DNA of 64,000 bases from an uncultured Clostridia bacterium (GCA_958436475.1 CAUBKG010000001.1:28285-92284), one strand, 5' to 3'; positions 9,140 to 18,332 are shown, counted from the first letter of the stretch. Numbers and translations are program-made. The notes: generated from the sequence alone by a model not told the origin.

Positions 9140-9145
9140 ATTATA
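9140..9145 (-). promoter_or_regulatory. Probable -10 box for the VTC-domain gene
   Basis: Minus-strand TATAAT about 50 bases upstream of the ATG. No convincing -35 hexamer was found. Confidence 0.4.
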
Positions 9146-9186
9146 CACGATTCCGGCCGGTTTTTCTTCTCTTTTCCGCAAAATTT

Positions 9187-9990
9187 TTATGCCAGTTCCT
9201 CCAGTGTGCCGAATGTGTATCCCGCTTCCTCCCATTTTGTGAGAAGTTCATCTAAAATTTCCGCGTTGGTTTTCGAAGTGCTGTGCAGCAGCACGACCGC
9301 ACCGGGGTGCACGCGCGGCAGAAGCTTCGCGAACGCCTCTTCCTTACTCGGCTGCTTATCCTGATACCAGTCTACATACGCGAGGCTCCAGAAGACGGTT
9401 TTATACCCGAGCTCTTTTGCCTGCTTCAAATTGCTCTCACTGTATTTCCCCTGAGGCGGGCGGTAAAATTTCTTCATTTCCTGTCCAGTGGTCTGCTGGT
9501 AGAGCTGCTCGAGAGACTGTATTTCCTTTTGGAAGGACTCCATATCCGATATTTTGGACATATCGGGGTGATGGTAGGTGTGATTGCCCACGATGTGGCC
9601 TTCCTCCACCATCCGTTTGACGAGGTCAGGGCTCGTTTCGATATAATTGCCCACCACAAAGAAGGTGGCCTTTACGTTGTGCTTTTTCAGAGCGTCCAGA
9701 ATCGCGGGCGTGCAGCCGTTTTCAAACCCAGCGTCGAAGGTCAGGTATATTTTCTTTTCCGATGGATTGCCCACGTAATACGAATCGTATTGCTTTAAAA
9801 AGTCCGCTGTCGCATTACCGACCGGCGTTTTCCCTTCCTCCTGGAAGCTCAGGCCCCAGTCGGTGTTTGCTTTCGCAGCGGCGGCGGTTCCCCCACCTGC
9901 AAAGCAGCGGATTCCCACCGGAATCATGATGAGAGCCAAAAGCCCTGCTGCTGCCGCAATGATATGCTTTTTCTTGATAATGAGGAACAT
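9187..9990 (-). CDS. pdaA: Polysaccharide deacetylase, PdaA-like (delta-lactam pathway)
   Basis: 267 residues with an N-terminal membrane anchor (about residues 8-30), then a NodB domain. Catalytic and metal motifs are present: TFDAG (general base and metal Asp), NHTYHHP (metal His), RPPQGKYS, WSLAYVDW and LLHS near the end. Length and the WGLSF phrase after the anchor match PdaA, which deacetylates muramic acid so spore cortex muramic-lactam can form. It acts outside the membrane. This would fit a spore former, although the catalase relic elsewhere in the window is the only other spore-associated gene. Confidence 0.87.
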   Translation of the reverse strand: MFLIIKKKHIIAAAAGLLALIMIPVGIRCFAGGGTAAAAKANTDWGLSFQEEGKTPVGNATADFLKQYDSYYVGNPSEKKIYLTFDAGFENGCTPAILDALKKHNVKATFFVVGNYIETSPDLVKRMVEEGHIVGNHTYHHPDMSKISDMESFQKEIQSLEQLYQQTTGQEMKKFYRPPQGKYSESNLKQAKELGYKTVFWSLAYVDWYQDKQPSKEEAFAKLLPRVHPGAVVLLHSTSKTNAEILDELLTKWEEAGYTFGTLEELA

Positions 9991-10097
9991 AGCTTTCCCA
10001 CCCTACTCTAACGATGTTGCTACTAAGTATATGTGTTCCCCTCCCGGGTTATGCCGTCCCTGCCGCTTTCCAACGCGCCTTCTGCAAAAGAAAAAAT

Positions 10098-10125
10098 TTG
10101 ACAGGTGAAAAAAAGGTGATATACT
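10098..10125 (+). promoter_or_regulatory. Promoter of the thi operon
   Basis: TTGACA (10098-10103), 16-base spacer, TATACT (10120-10125). Initiation near 10132 places the whole TPP aptamer in the leader. Confidence 0.85.
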
Positions 10126-10147
10126 AAAAGCAAATCGAATATACAGA

Positions 10148-10229
10148 GATGCGGGGGAACTCGTTCGAGTTGAGAAGGTAAAACCTGACCCTTTGAACCT
10201 GTCGGTTAACACTGTCGTAGGGAAGCATT
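10148..10229 (+). promoter_or_regulatory. TPP riboswitch (THI element)
   Basis: Contains TTGAGAAGG, ACCCTTTGAACCTG and CGTAGGGAAGCAT, the conserved core of the thiamin pyrophosphate aptamer, closed by a P1 helix GATGC/GCATT. It precedes the thi biosynthetic operon and a terminator, so TPP binding should reduce transcription. Confidence 0.96.
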
Positions 10230-10245
10230 CATAAAGATGTTATGA

Positions 10246-10280
10246 AGCACTTACCGAAAATGGGTAGGTGCTTTTTCTTT
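10246..10280 (+). terminator. Expression-platform terminator of the TPP riboswitch
   Basis: A ten-pair stem AGCACTTACC / GGTAGGTGCT with a seven-base loop, followed by TTTTTCTTT. It lies 16 bases after the aptamer. Confidence 0.9.
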
Positions 10281-10284
10281 AGAA

Positions 10285-10338
10285 GGGCCGTGCGGCTGGG
10301 GGATACCCGGCGGATTTGCACGGCCCCTTTCGCATTTT
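10285..10338 (+). promoter_or_regulatory. Second leader hairpin before thiS
   Basis: GGGCCGTGC (10285-10293) pairs with GCACGGCCC (10318-10326); a loose T-rich stretch follows. It could be a weak second terminator or a structured spacer upstream of the thiS ribosome site. Confidence 0.5.
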
Positions 10339-10364
10339 CTGCAAAAAAGCATGGAGGTGAAACG

Positions 10365-10565
10365 ATGAAGATCACGGTCAACGGAAAGGAAACAGTGCAG
10401 GAAGCGGGCTGCACGGTGGAAGCGCTGCTGCGGGAAAAAGGGATTTCCCCGGCCTCGGTCGTGGCGGAGCACAACGGAAGGATCCTTTCCAAAGAGGATT
10501 TTGCCGCCGTTATTCTTTCAGAAGGCGATGTGTTGGAAATCCTTCGCTTCGTCGGCGGAGGCTGA
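10365..10565 (+). CDS. thiS: Sulfur carrier protein ThiS
   Basis: 66-residue ubiquitin-like protein ending in the essential Gly-Gly tail (RFVGGG). ThiF adenylates this tail and it then carries thiocarboxylate sulfur to ThiG for thiazole synthesis. The ATG at 10365 follows GGAGGTG. It is the first gene of thiSGHFEC and is directly under TPP riboswitch control. Confidence 0.95.
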   Translation: MKITVNGKETVQEAGCTVEALLREKGISPASVVAEHNGRILSKEDFAAVILSEGDVLEILRFVGGG

Positions 10566-10601
10566 GAAGGGCGCAAAGAAAAAAAGGAGGTTGCTTTTAT
10601 C

Positions 10602-11372
10602 ATGACAGAAGATAACTTGATCATCGGCGGGCGGGAGCTCAACAGCCGCCTGTTCGTCGGCAGCGGAAAATACGGGGACGACAGCATCATCCCCTCGGTC
10701 ATGGAAGCGTCCGGCTCGGAGGTCATTACAGTGGCCATCCGGCGGATGGATTTCGAGGAGCCAGAGAACAACATGCTGAATTATATCCCGGAGGGCTGCG
10801 TTTTGATGCCCAATACCTCCGGCGCACGAAACGCGGAGGAAGCCATCCGCATTGCGCACCTGGCGAGGGCCGCCGGCTGCGGAAACTGGATCAAAATCGA
10901 AGTGGTTTCCGATAACAAATATCTCCTGCCCGATAACCAGGAGACCATACGCGCCGTAGAGGTGCTTGCAAACGAAGGCTTTGTGGTACTTCCTTATATG
11001 CTCCCCGATCCCATGGCCGCCCGCCGCATGCGGGATGCAGGCGCCGCTGCAATCATGCCGCTCGGCGCGCCCATCGGCACCAACAAGGGCCTGAAAACAC
11101 GGGAGCTCGTGAAAATACTCATCGATGAGACCGACCTTCCCGTGGTGGTGGACGCCGGAATCGGCAAGCCCTCGGAAGCGGCGGAGGCCATGGAACTCGG
11201 CGCATCCGCCGTGCTGGTAAACACCGCGATTGCCACGGCAAACGACCCCATCCGCATGGCCAAGGCCTTTTCTCTTGCCGTTAAGGCGGGCCGGGAAGCG
11301 TTCCTCGCGGGCCCGGGAAGCGTGAGCGAGTTTGCGGAGGCATCTTCTCCCCTCACCGGGTTTCTGCGCTGA
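10602..11372 (+). CDS. thiG: Thiazole synthase
   Basis: 256-residue TIM-barrel enzyme that assembles the thiamin thiazole from deoxyxylulose phosphate, ThiS thiocarboxylate and dehydroglycine. Seen: the N-terminal [11 protein letters not shown], the strand GNWIKIEVV holding the Schiff-base lysine, and C-terminal phosphate-binding glycines around [18 protein letters not shown] and VNTAIA. GGAGG lies just upstream of the ATG. It is a neighbour of thiS and thiH, as expected. Confidence 0.97.
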   Translation: MTEDNLIIGGRELNSRLFVGSGKYGDDSIIPSVMEASGSEVITVAIRRMDFEEPENNMLNYIPEGCVLMPNTSGARNAEEAIRIAHLARAAGCGNWIKIEVVSDNKYLLPDNQETIRAVEVLANEGFVVLPYMLPDPMAARRMRDAGAAAIMPLGAPIGTNKGLKTRELVKILIDETDLPVVVDAGIGKPSEAAEAMELGASAVLVNTAIATANDPIRMAKAFSLAVKAGREAFLAGPGSVSEFAEASSPLTGFLR

Positions 11373-11386
11373 ACGGAGGAACCATC

Positions 11387-12511
11387 ATGAGCTTTTATAA
11401 AGTATACAAAACCTATAAGGAATTCGATTATGCCCGCTTTTTTGAAAGCGTAACGGATGAGGGGGTTGGGAACGCCCTCCGAAAGGAAACAAAATCGGAG
11501 CTCGATTTCCTCACCCTGCTCTCCCCGCTTGCATCCGCACGGCATATGGAGGAAATGGCGAGGCAGGCGCACGGGCTTACCCTGCGCCAGTTCGGGCGTG
11601 TCATCACCCTCTTTACGCCGCTTTACCTTGCCAATATCTGTGAAAACGCCTGTGTTTACTGCGGCTTCAACCGCCACAATTCCATACGCCGCTCCAAGCT
11701 GACCCTCGAGGAGGTGGAACGCGAAGGGCAGGCCATCCACCGGCAGGGGATCCGGCATATCATTATTTTAACGGGCGAATCGCGCGCCGCCACACCTCCC
11801 GCGTATATTGCGGACTGCGTGCGCATCCTGAAAAAATATGTCAGCTCCATCTGCATCGAGGTGTATTCTCTCACAGAGGAGGAATATGCAATGCTCTTCC
11901 GCGCCGGGGTGGACTGCTTCACCATGTTCCAGGAGACCTATAACGAGGATACCTATCCCCTCCTCCACCCTTCCGGCCCGAAGCACGATTACCTCACCCG
12001 TCTGGACAGCCCCGAAAAAGCTGCGCGCGCGGATTACCACTGTGTGAATATCGGCGCGCTTCTCGGGCTCGATGACTGGCGGCGCGAGGTGTTTTACACC
12101 GGTCTTCACGCCAAATACCTGATGGACCGATATCCGGATACAGACGTTGCCGTTTCCCTTCCCCGCATCCGCCCCTGCGCCGGAGGCGGCGGCTTCCAGC
12201 CCGCCTGCGAAGTGGACGACCGTGCCATCGTGCAGGCCATGACCGCCCTGCGCTGCTTCCTCCCCCGCCTCGGCATCACGGTTTCCACCCGCGAAGCGCC
12301 TGAATTCCGGGATAACCTCATCGGGCTCGGAGTGACCAAAATGTCGGCCGGGTCGGTTACGGAGGTGGGCGGCCATTCGGGAGAAGCCAAGAGCGAGGGG
12401 CAGTTTGAAATTTCCGATTCCCGCGATGTGATCGAAATGTCCCGCGCGATCCGAGCGAAAGGATACCAGCCCGTGTATAAGGACTGGGACATTTTGAGCT
12501 ATGAAGCATGA
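11387..12511 (+). CDS. thiH: 2-iminoacetate synthase (radical SAM)
   Basis: 374 residues. Cleaves tyrosine to dehydroglycine (2-iminoacetate) and p-cresol using a radical SAM cluster, feeding ThiG. Seen: the CENACVYCGF cluster motif (CxxxCxxC) near residue 85, ILTGES for SAM contact, and the C-terminal ThiH-specific region including MSAGSVTEVGGH. Presence of ThiH rather than the glycine oxidase ThiO fits an anaerobe. Its end overlaps thiF by 11 bases. Confidence 0.96.
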   Translation: MSFYKVYKTYKEFDYARFFESVTDEGVGNALRKETKSELDFLTLLSPLASARHMEEMARQAHGLTLRQFGRVITLFTPLYLANICENACVYCGFNRHNSIRRSKLTLEEVEREGQAIHRQGIRHIIILTGESRAATPPAYIADCVRILKKYVSSICIEVYSLTEEEYAMLFRAGVDCFTMFQETYNEDTYPLLHPSGPKHDYLTRLDSPEKAARADYHCVNIGALLGLDDWRREVFYTGLHAKYLMDRYPDTDVAVSLPRIRPCAGGGGFQPACEVDDRAIVQAMTALRCFLPRLGITVSTREAPEFRDNLIGLGVTKMSAGSVTEVGGHSGEAKSEGQFEISDSRDVIEMSRAIRAKGYQPVYKDWDILSYEA

Positions 12512-13136
12512 TGTTTTCACCGAAGGTCTGCTCCGCTATTACACGGAAGAAGAGCTTTCACGCATCCGCTCGGCCGTGATCGGCATTGCCGGTGCGGGCG
12601 GGCTCGGCTCCAACGCGGCGCACATGCTCGTGCGAAGCGGCTTCCGCCGCTTTGTGCTGGCCGATTTCGACTGCGTGGAGCCTTCGAACCTAAACCGCCA
12701 GTTTTTTTATCCCGCGCAGATCGGGCAAAAAAAAGTATATGCCCTGCGGGAAACCCTTCTGGCGATCGACCCGGGTATCCATGCCGAATGCTTTGCCGGG
12801 CGCGTGGAGCGGGAAAACATGCCGGAGCTTTTTTCCGGCTGCAATATCCTCATCGAAGCGCTGGATGGGGCCGAAAGCAAAGCGGAGTTCGTCTCCTGCG
12901 CCCTGCGGATGGGAAAGCCGGTCGTCTGCGCCTCCGGCATCTGCGGATGCGGGAACACCGACGCCGTGCGGGTAAAAAAGATAAGCGCCTCCCTTTATAT
13001 CGTGGGAGATGGAAAAACGGAAGCATCCCGGCAAACGCCCCCCTTATGCCCCCGGGTGGTGCTGGCGGCGGCAAAGCAGGCGGATATCGCCCTTTGCCTC
13101 ATCTTAGGAAAGGAAGTGGTGGCTTATGACGCATGA
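12501..13136 (+). CDS. thiF: ThiS adenylyltransferase, short ThiF family
   Basis: 211-residue E1-like enzyme that adenylates the ThiS C-terminus. Seen: nucleotide loop GIAGAGGLGSNAA, the DFDCVEPSNLNRQ segment with the conserved Asp and Arg, and EALDGAESK with the catalytic-region Asp. It is shorter than enterobacterial ThiF (about 250) because the C-terminal zinc Cys pairs are absent, as in the anaerobe-type subfamily. It overlaps thiH and thiE by 11 bases each, which suggests translational coupling. Confidence 0.9.
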   Translation: MKHDVFTEGLLRYYTEEELSRIRSAVIGIAGAGGLGSNAAHMLVRSGFRRFVLADFDCVEPSNLNRQFFYPAQIGQKKVYALRETLLAIDPGIHAECFAGRVERENMPELFSGCNILIEALDGAESKAEFVSCALRMGKPVVCASGICGCGNTDAVRVKKISASLYIVGDGKTEASRQTPPLCPRVVLAAAKQADIALCLILGKEVVAYDA

Positions 13137-13791
13137 TGAAAGGCTCCGCATTCTCCGGAATGCGGATATATACGGCATTACCGCCGAATGCTTTTCCCAC
13201 GGGCGGGATAATATCGCCGTGGCGGAGGATATGCTGAAGGCGGGCATCCCGGTGTTGCAGTACCGGGAAAAGGAAAAATCCATGCGGGAAAAATATGAAC
13301 AGTGCGTCCGTTTGCGGGAGCTTACCAGCCGTTTTGGGGCTCTCTTCCTCGTGAACGACCATATCGATTTGAGCCTCGCCGCTCATGCGGACGGCGTACA
13401 TATCGGGCAGGACGATATCCCCCTCGAAGCGGTGCGCCGCCTGCTGGGGCCAAATAAGATCATCGGCCTCTCCACTCACTCGCCCAAACAGGCGGAGGAC
13501 GCTGTGCGGCAAGGAGCGGATTATATCGGCGTGGGCCCCATATACCGCACCTATACGAAAAAGGACGTCTGCGATCCGGTGGGCCTTTCCTATCTGCGGT
13601 ATGCTGCGGAGCACGTCTCCCTTCCGTTCGTCACCATCGGCGGGATCAAGGAGCACAATGTGGCCGAGGTCGTAAGGAACGGCGCCAAATGCGTCTGCAT
13701 GGTGAGCGAAATCGCAGGCGCGGAAAATATAGAACAGAAAGTAAAGGATATCCGCACTAAAATGAAGGAGGCGCAGCATGAAAGCGTATAA
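13126..13791 (+). CDS. thiE: Thiamin phosphate synthase
   Basis: 221-residue TIM barrel joining HMP pyrophosphate and thiazole phosphate. Seen: QYREK (pyrophosphate site), [36 protein letters not shown] and TIGGI. It starts inside thiF and overlaps thiC by 14 bases. Confidence 0.95.
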   Translation: MTHDERLRILRNADIYGITAECFSHGRDNIAVAEDMLKAGIPVLQYREKEKSMREKYEQCVRLRELTSRFGALFLVNDHIDLSLAAHADGVHIGQDDIPLEAVRRLLGPNKIIGLSTHSPKQAEDAVRQGADYIGVGPIYRTYTKKDVCDPVGLSYLRYAAEHVSLPFVTIGGIKEHNVAEVVRNGAKCVCMVSEIAGAENIEQKVKDIRTKMKEAQHESV

Positions 13792-15085
13792 AACACAGAT
13801 CGAGGCGGCAAAGCTGGGAATCGTAACCGAACAGATGAAGGCAGTGGCAAACGACGAAGGCCTGCCGGAAGAGCTCGTTCGCGAGCGGGTGGCAAAGGGA
13901 AGCATTGCCATCCCGGCTAACGTCAACCACAGTTCTTTGAAGCCTTACGGCATTGGCGAGGGCCTGCGGACGAAAATCAATGTAAACCTCGGCATTTCGG
14001 GCGACTGCATCCATTATGACGCGGAAATGGAAAAGGTGCGCCTTGCCATAGAATTCGGCGCGGAGGCCATCATGGATCTGAGCAATTACGGCAAAACACG
14101 ACAGTTCCGCCAAAAGCTGATCGAATGCTCCCCCGCCATGATCGGCACGGTGCCCATGTACGACGCGGTGGGCTTTTTAGAAAAGGAGCTGTGCGAGATC
14201 ACGGCGGAGGACTTTTTAGAGGTGGTCCGCTCCCACGCGAAAGAGGGCGTGGATTTCGTTACCATCCACGCGGGGCTCAACCGCAAGACGATCGATTCAT
14301 TCAAGAAGTCCGGCGGGCGCCTGACCAATATCGTCTCGCGCGGCGGCTCTCTCATTTACGCCTGGATGGAAATGACGGGCAACGAAAACCCTTTTTATGA
14401 GCATTACGACGAGCTGATGGATATCCTGCATGAATACGATGTGACCATCAGCCTCGGGGACGCGATGCGTCCCGGCAGCATTCACGATGCAAGCGATGCG
14501 AGCCAGATTTCCGAGCTCATTGAGCTCGGCATCCTCACAAAGCGCGCCTGGGAGAAAAACGTGCAGGTGATGATCGAGGGTCCGGGCCATATGGCCCTGA
14601 ATGAGATTGTCCCGAACATGGTGATGGAAAAGAGGCTGTGCCACAACGCGCCGTTTTATGTGCTCGGGCCGCTTGTGACCGACGTTGCCCCCGGGTACGA
14701 CCATATCACCGCCGCAATCGGCGGGACGCTGGCGGCGGCAAACGGGGCGGATTTTCTTTGCTATGTCACTCCTGCCGAGCATCTCCGCCTGCCCGATGTG
14801 AACGACGTGAGGGAAGGCGTCGTCGCCTTCAAAATCGCCGCGCACGCCGCCGATGTGGCGAAAGGAATCCCCGGCGCGCGCGAATGGGACGACCGCATGA
14901 GCCGCGCCCGGCGCGAGCTCGACTGGAAGGGGATGTTCGAAGAAGCGATCGACCGCAAAAAGGCCGAGGATTACTTCAACAGCGCAAAGCCCTCGCATGA
15001 GCATTCCTGCACCATGTGCGGAAAGATGTGCGCCATGCGAAATATGAATAAGATTCTTTCGGGTGAGGAGATTCGCCTGAAATGA
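13778..15085 (+). CDS. thiC: Phosphomethylpyrimidine synthase, short form
   Basis: 435-residue radical SAM enzyme converting aminoimidazole ribotide to HMP phosphate. The C-terminal cluster motif [10 protein letters not shown] is present (CxxCxxxC), along with [23 protein letters not shown] and CYVTPAEHL. Its length matches the clostridial/archaeal short form, which lacks the N-terminal extension of the proteobacterial enzyme. It is the last gene of the operon, with a terminator 3 bases past the stop. No thiD, thiM or thiI lies in the window. Confidence 0.96.
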   Translation: MKAYKTQIEAAKLGIVTEQMKAVANDEGLPEELVRERVAKGSIAIPANVNHSSLKPYGIGEGLRTKINVNLGISGDCIHYDAEMEKVRLAIEFGAEAIMDLSNYGKTRQFRQKLIECSPAMIGTVPMYDAVGFLEKELCEITAEDFLEVVRSHAKEGVDFVTIHAGLNRKTIDSFKKSGGRLTNIVSRGGSLIYAWMEMTGNENPFYEHYDELMDILHEYDVTISLGDAMRPGSIHDASDASQISELIELGILTKRAWEKNVQVMIEGPGHMALNEIVPNMVMEKRLCHNAPFYVLGPLVTDVAPGYDHITAAIGGTLAAANGADFLCYVTPAEHLRLPDVNDVREGVVAFKIAAHAADVAKGIPGAREWDDRMSRARRELDWKGMFEEAIDRKKAEDYFNSAKPSHEHSCTMCGKMCAMRNMNKILSGEEIRLK

Positions 15086-15087
15086 GC

Positions 15088-15137
15088 AACGCTCCCGGAA
15101 CCGGCCTTTTAAACGGCCCGCCGGGAGCGTTTTATTT
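15088..15137 (+). terminator. Terminator of the thi operon
   Basis: AACGCTCCCGG pairs with CCGGGAGCGTT across 22 bases, followed by TTATTTTG. Confidence 0.85.
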
Positions 15138-15151
15138 TGTTCGAAAAGCCA

Positions 15152-16171
15152 TCAGCTTCGGCATTCGCGCGGAGAAGCTTCCTGTTCTTCTTCCGCTTTC
15201 CGGCGAAGGAACACTTCCCGGTTTTTGCGGTTGAGCCACATGGTGGAAGCATCCATAGCGGAGCGGCAGGCCTTCGTTTGGTCCAGCGCGTTGAGCATCA
15301 CAAAATCGTGGATCATGGCCGGGAACCGGATAGCGGTGACTTCCGCCCCGGCTTCCCGCAGGCGGCATGCGAACGCTTCGCCTTCATCGCGAAGCACGTC
15401 CGCTTCTCCGTTTAGGATCATCGTGGGCGGAAGCCAGCGGAGCTGTTCAGCATGCGCCCGCAGGGGCGAAGCGGTAATCTGCCTGCGGCTGCGTTCGCAA
15501 GCGGTATACTGGTTCCAGAACCACATCATCCCGGCACGGTAAAGGTAATAGCCGTCTGCAAAGGTGTGGTAGGAGCAGGTGTCGAAGCAGGCGTTCGTTA
15601 CGGGGTAATACAGCAGCAGCTTATGAATTTTCGGCCCTCTCCGGTTTTTTGCAATCAGGGACATGGAAATCGCTATATTGCCGCCGGCGCTGTCTCCCGC
15701 CACGGTAAATGTATCCGCATCGCAGCTCAGGCCCACCGATTTGAGCAGCTCCGGAATCCGGCACATGACCCGGTAGCACTGTTCGATGGCAGTTGGATAT
15801 TTTGCCTCCGGCGAACGGGTGTATTCGGGAAATACGATGATGGAATTCGTTCGGGCGCAGAGCTCGCGCACCAGCTTTTCATGTGTATGCAGGCTGCCGA
15901 ACACCCATCCGCCCCCGTGGATATAGAATATAACGTCGTTTGTGCGAATGCCATTTTCCGGCACGACGATGTGCACCGGAATGGTCCCCCAGCGGCCGGT
16001 ATTCACCTGTTTGGTGGCAAACCGCGCAGGCAGCTTATCGACAGGGGTATTCTGCATCTCCTCCAGCTTCCTCCGTCCTTCTGCGGGAGGAAGCTGAAAT
16101 ATCAGCGGCGGGACCGCAGCCGCTTCGCAAATTGCTTCCGCCTCCGGCTCCAGCGATACTGTTCGTTTCAT
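15152..16171 (-). CDS. Alpha/beta hydrolase, hormone-sensitive lipase family
   Basis: 339 residues, a probable carboxylesterase. Seen: HGGGWVFGS (oxyanion hole), GDSAGGNIA with the nucleophile Ser, NGEADVLRDE with the acid Asp, and MIHDF with the catalytic His, a complete triad in HSL order. No signal peptide, so cytoplasmic. AGGAGCG precedes the ATG. It faces the ZIP transporter gene divergently. Natural substrate unknown. Confidence 0.9.
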   Translation of the reverse strand: MKRTVSLEPEAEAICEAAAVPPLIFQLPPAEGRRKLEEMQNTPVDKLPARFATKQVNTGRWGTIPVHIVVPENGIRTNDVIFYIHGGGWVFGSLHTHEKLVRELCARTNSIIVFPEYTRSPEAKYPTAIEQCYRVMCRIPELLKSVGLSCDADTFTVAGDSAGGNIAISMSLIAKNRRGPKIHKLLLYYPVTNACFDTCSYHTFADGYYLYRAGMMWFWNQYTACERSRRQITASPLRAHAEQLRWLPPTMILNGEADVLRDEGEAFACRLREAGAEVTAIRFPAMIHDFVMLNALDQTKACRSAMDASTMWLNRKNREVFLRRKAEEEQEASPRECRS

Positions 16172-16317
16172 AGTTCCAACGCTCCTGTTCTTATAATCGG
16201 CGGATAGGGGGAGCGTCTAACCTGCCGTCAGCAAAAAATGCTTTTACAAAACAGTGTATGTAAAAGGCCGCGCGTCTGTCCACGAATCCAACAGTCCGTA
16301 TGTTTTGGGTGCAAATA

Positions 16318-16333
16318 TCCATATTAATATGGA
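16318..16333. promoter_or_regulatory. Perfect 16-bp palindrome upstream of the ZIP gene
   Basis: TCCATATTAATATGGA is a perfect palindrome about 30 bases before the ATG at 16363. Position and symmetry suit a dimeric repressor operator, possibly metal-responsive. No regulator gene is adjacent and the binding factor is unknown. Confidence 0.5.
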
Positions 16334-16362
16334 AAGACTTTTTTGAAAGGACGGCGGACGTA

Positions 16363-17154
16363 ATGTATTCTCCTCTTGCCTGGGCGGCGGCAGGCACCGG
16401 CTTTACCTTTTTTATGACGGCGCTGGGAGCGGGAACGGTCTTCTTTTTCCGGAAATCCATCAGCCAGCGGGTGCAGCGCATTTTTCTGGGCTTTGCTGCG
16501 GGGGTCATGATTGCCGCCTCTGTTTGGAGCCTGCTGATTCCCGCGATTGAGGAGGCGGAGGCGGCCGGCGGGCCGGGCTGGCTCCCGGCGGCTACCGGGT
16601 TCCTGCTCGGCGTCGTATTCATGATGATGCTTGATTACGTCCTCCCCCACCTCCACCCGGATGCAAAACAGCCGGAAGGCATCCATTCCCCCTGGCGGCG
16701 GACGACTCTTCTCGTTTTGGCGGTAACGCTGCACAATATTCCGGAAGGCATGGCAGTGGGCCTCTCCTTCGCACTTGCGGCGCAGAACAGCGATCCCGGC
16801 CTTTTTAGCGCCGCCATGGCGCTGGCCATCGGCATCGGCATTCAGAATTTTCCCGAGGGTGCGGCGATTTCCCTGCCCCTGCGCCGCGAGGGGCTTTCCG
16901 CCGGACGGAGCTTTGTGTATGGCAGCCTGTCGGGCGCGGTGGAATTCGTGTTTGGCGTTGCCGTGGTGCTTGCGGCGGGGTTCATCCAGCCGCTCATGCC
17001 CCTTCTTCTCTCTTTTGCGGCCGGGGCTATGATGTATGTGGTGGTGGAAGAGCTGATTCCCGAAGCAAAGCTCGGCGAGCATTCCAACATCGGCACGCTC
17101 GGTGTGATGAGCGGTTTCCTTCTGATGATGGTCTTGGATGTAGCGCTGGGATAA
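16363..17154 (+). CDS. ZIP family divalent metal transporter
   Basis: 263 residues with about eight hydrophobic segments. The two metal-site helices are clear: TLHNIPEG and IQNFPEGAA, the H-N-x-P-E-G signature of ZupT/ZIP importers, plus a VVEELIPE helix near the end. A histidine-bearing loop (LPHLHPD) lies before the conserved helices. I chose ATG 16363, which has AAGGA upstream; a longer frame from 16300 has no ribosome site. Likely imports zinc, iron or manganese across the cytoplasmic membrane. A palindrome upstream may be its operator. Confidence 0.92.
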   Translation: MYSPLAWAAAGTGFTFFMTALGAGTVFFFRKSISQRVQRIFLGFAAGVMIAASVWSLLIPAIEEAEAAGGPGWLPAATGFLLGVVFMMMLDYVLPHLHPDAKQPEGIHSPWRRTTLLVLAVTLHNIPEGMAVGLSFALAAQNSDPGLFSAAMALAIGIGIQNFPEGAAISLPLRREGLSAGRSFVYGSLSGAVEFVFGVAVVLAAGFIQPLMPLLLSFAAGAMMYVVVEELIPEAKLGEHSNIGTLGVMSGFLLMMVLDVALG

Positions 17155-17200
17155 TTTTGAGCAAAAAGCAAAGGCCGCCCATACTGTGGGCGGATATGCG

Positions 17201-17248
17201 TAAAGAATTGCCATGTGGCCCGCTGCACGGGCAACGGACGTAAAATCT
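17201..17248 (+). repeat. Dispersed hairpin element, copy 1 (truncated)
   Basis: Shares ATTGCC, GCCCGCTGCACGGGC and AACGGACGTAAAATCT with copies at 18346-18435 and 50021-50108. Its hairpin GCCCG/CGGGC differs in bases from the others but still pairs. The right half of the element is missing, and the copy ends at the stop codon of the EamA gene. Confidence 0.75.
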
Positions 17249-17251
17249 ATT

Positions 17252-18127
17252 TTATCCAAGCAAGTTCGGCAGCAGCATTACAAATGTTCCGGCCACAATC
17301 GCCGAAAGCCCAAAAGCGGACTTTTTCGACAGCCGTTCGTGAAACACAACATAGGAAAACGCTATCGTAACAAGGATACTCAGCTTATCGATCGGAACGA
17401 CCACGCCGGCAAGCCCATCCTGCAAGGCCTTGTAGTAGCACAGCCATGAACCGCCTGTGGCGAGCCCGGATAAGCAGATGAAGCCGAGCTCTTTTTTGGA
17501 GGTTTCCTTCAGCGTGCTTTGTTTTCCCGATACAAACACCATGATCCAAGACATAATAAGCACGACTCCCGTGCGGATCGCCGTTCCCAGATTGGATTCC
17601 ACCCCGGTAATCCCCACCTTGCCGAGGATAGAGGTAAGGCTTGCAAAAACAGCAGAGCCTATTGCATAAAAAAGCCATCCTCTTCCCTTTGCGGAGGAAG
17701 TATGCATGTCCTTTTTTTCGACCATCAGGAATGTGCCTGCGGCAATCAGAATGACACCCGCGGTGCTGTATACGTTGATTCTTTCGTGCAGGAAGAGAAA
17801 AGCCAAAAGAATGGTTAAAATGGTGCTGGATTTATCAATCGGCACGACCTTATTGATATCGCCGATCTGCAGCGCCCTAAAATAGCACAGCCACGACGCG
17901 CCGGTGGCGAGCCCCGATAAAATTAAAAACAGCACTGTTTTCGCATCGATAGCCGTGAGTTGCGTCTGAGAACCCACGATCAGCACCATGAGCCATGAAA
18001 ATGCCAAAACGACAATCGTGCGAATCGCCGTTGCCACGGTGGAATCGGTTTTGCGGATGCCGCACTTTGCAAGAACGGAAGTAACTCCTGCAAACAGAGC
18101 CGAACCAAATGCAAATAGAACCCACAT
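17252..18127 (-). CDS. EamA/DMT superfamily transporter
   Basis: 291 residues, about ten TM helices arranged as two EamA repeats. The halves repeat the phrases GLATGASWLCY and GLATGGSWLCY, and VVPIDKSS and VVPIDKLS, showing internal duplication. It probably exports or imports a small metabolite; substrate unknown. GAGGTGAT precedes the ATG. Copies of a dispersed repeat lie immediately after the gene and about 220 bases before it, both in the same orientation. Confidence 0.9.
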   Translation of the reverse strand: MWVLFAFGSALFAGVTSVLAKCGIRKTDSTVATAIRTIVVLAFSWLMVLIVGSQTQLTAIDAKTVLFLILSGLATGASWLCYFRALQIGDINKVVPIDKSSTILTILLAFLFLHERINVYSTAGVILIAAGTFLMVEKKDMHTSSAKGRGWLFYAIGSAVFASLTSILGKVGITGVESNLGTAIRTGVVLIMSWIMVFVSGKQSTLKETSKKELGFICLSGLATGGSWLCYYKALQDGLAGVVVPIDKLSILVTIAFSYVVFHERLSKKSAFGLSAIVAGTFVMLLPNLLG

Positions 18128-18177
18128 ATCATCACCTCGTTGACCGGCATCCCCTGCTTTTTTGGGCCGGGCCTTTT

Positions 18178-18207
18178 ATTATCTTTTTCCGGAGGCTGGG
18201 GAAACAA
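18178..18207 (-). promoter_or_regulatory. Possible promoter for the EamA gene
   Basis: Minus strand: TTGTTT (18202-18207), 18-base spacer, GATAAT (18178-18183), about 50 bases before the ATG. Confidence 0.45.
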
Positions 18208-18280
18208 TATCTGACCAGAAGCGGCGCGTGAATGATGTAATTGCCCGTCGCGCCGATCCCGCGGCGTGGTGGGCATAGCA

Positions 18281-18322
18281 AGAGCGCCTGTGTGGTTTTT
18301 TATCACACAGGCGCTTCTGCAT
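18281..18322. terminator. Bidirectional-type hairpin between nfnB and the EamA gene
   Basis: AAGCGCCTGTGTG-type stem: AGCGCCTGTGTG pairs with CACACAGGCGCT around an eight-base T-rich loop. It is followed on the plus strand by TCTGCATTTTAT. No plus-strand gene ends here, so its role is unclear. Confidence 0.55.
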
Positions 18323-18332
18323 TTTATAATTT

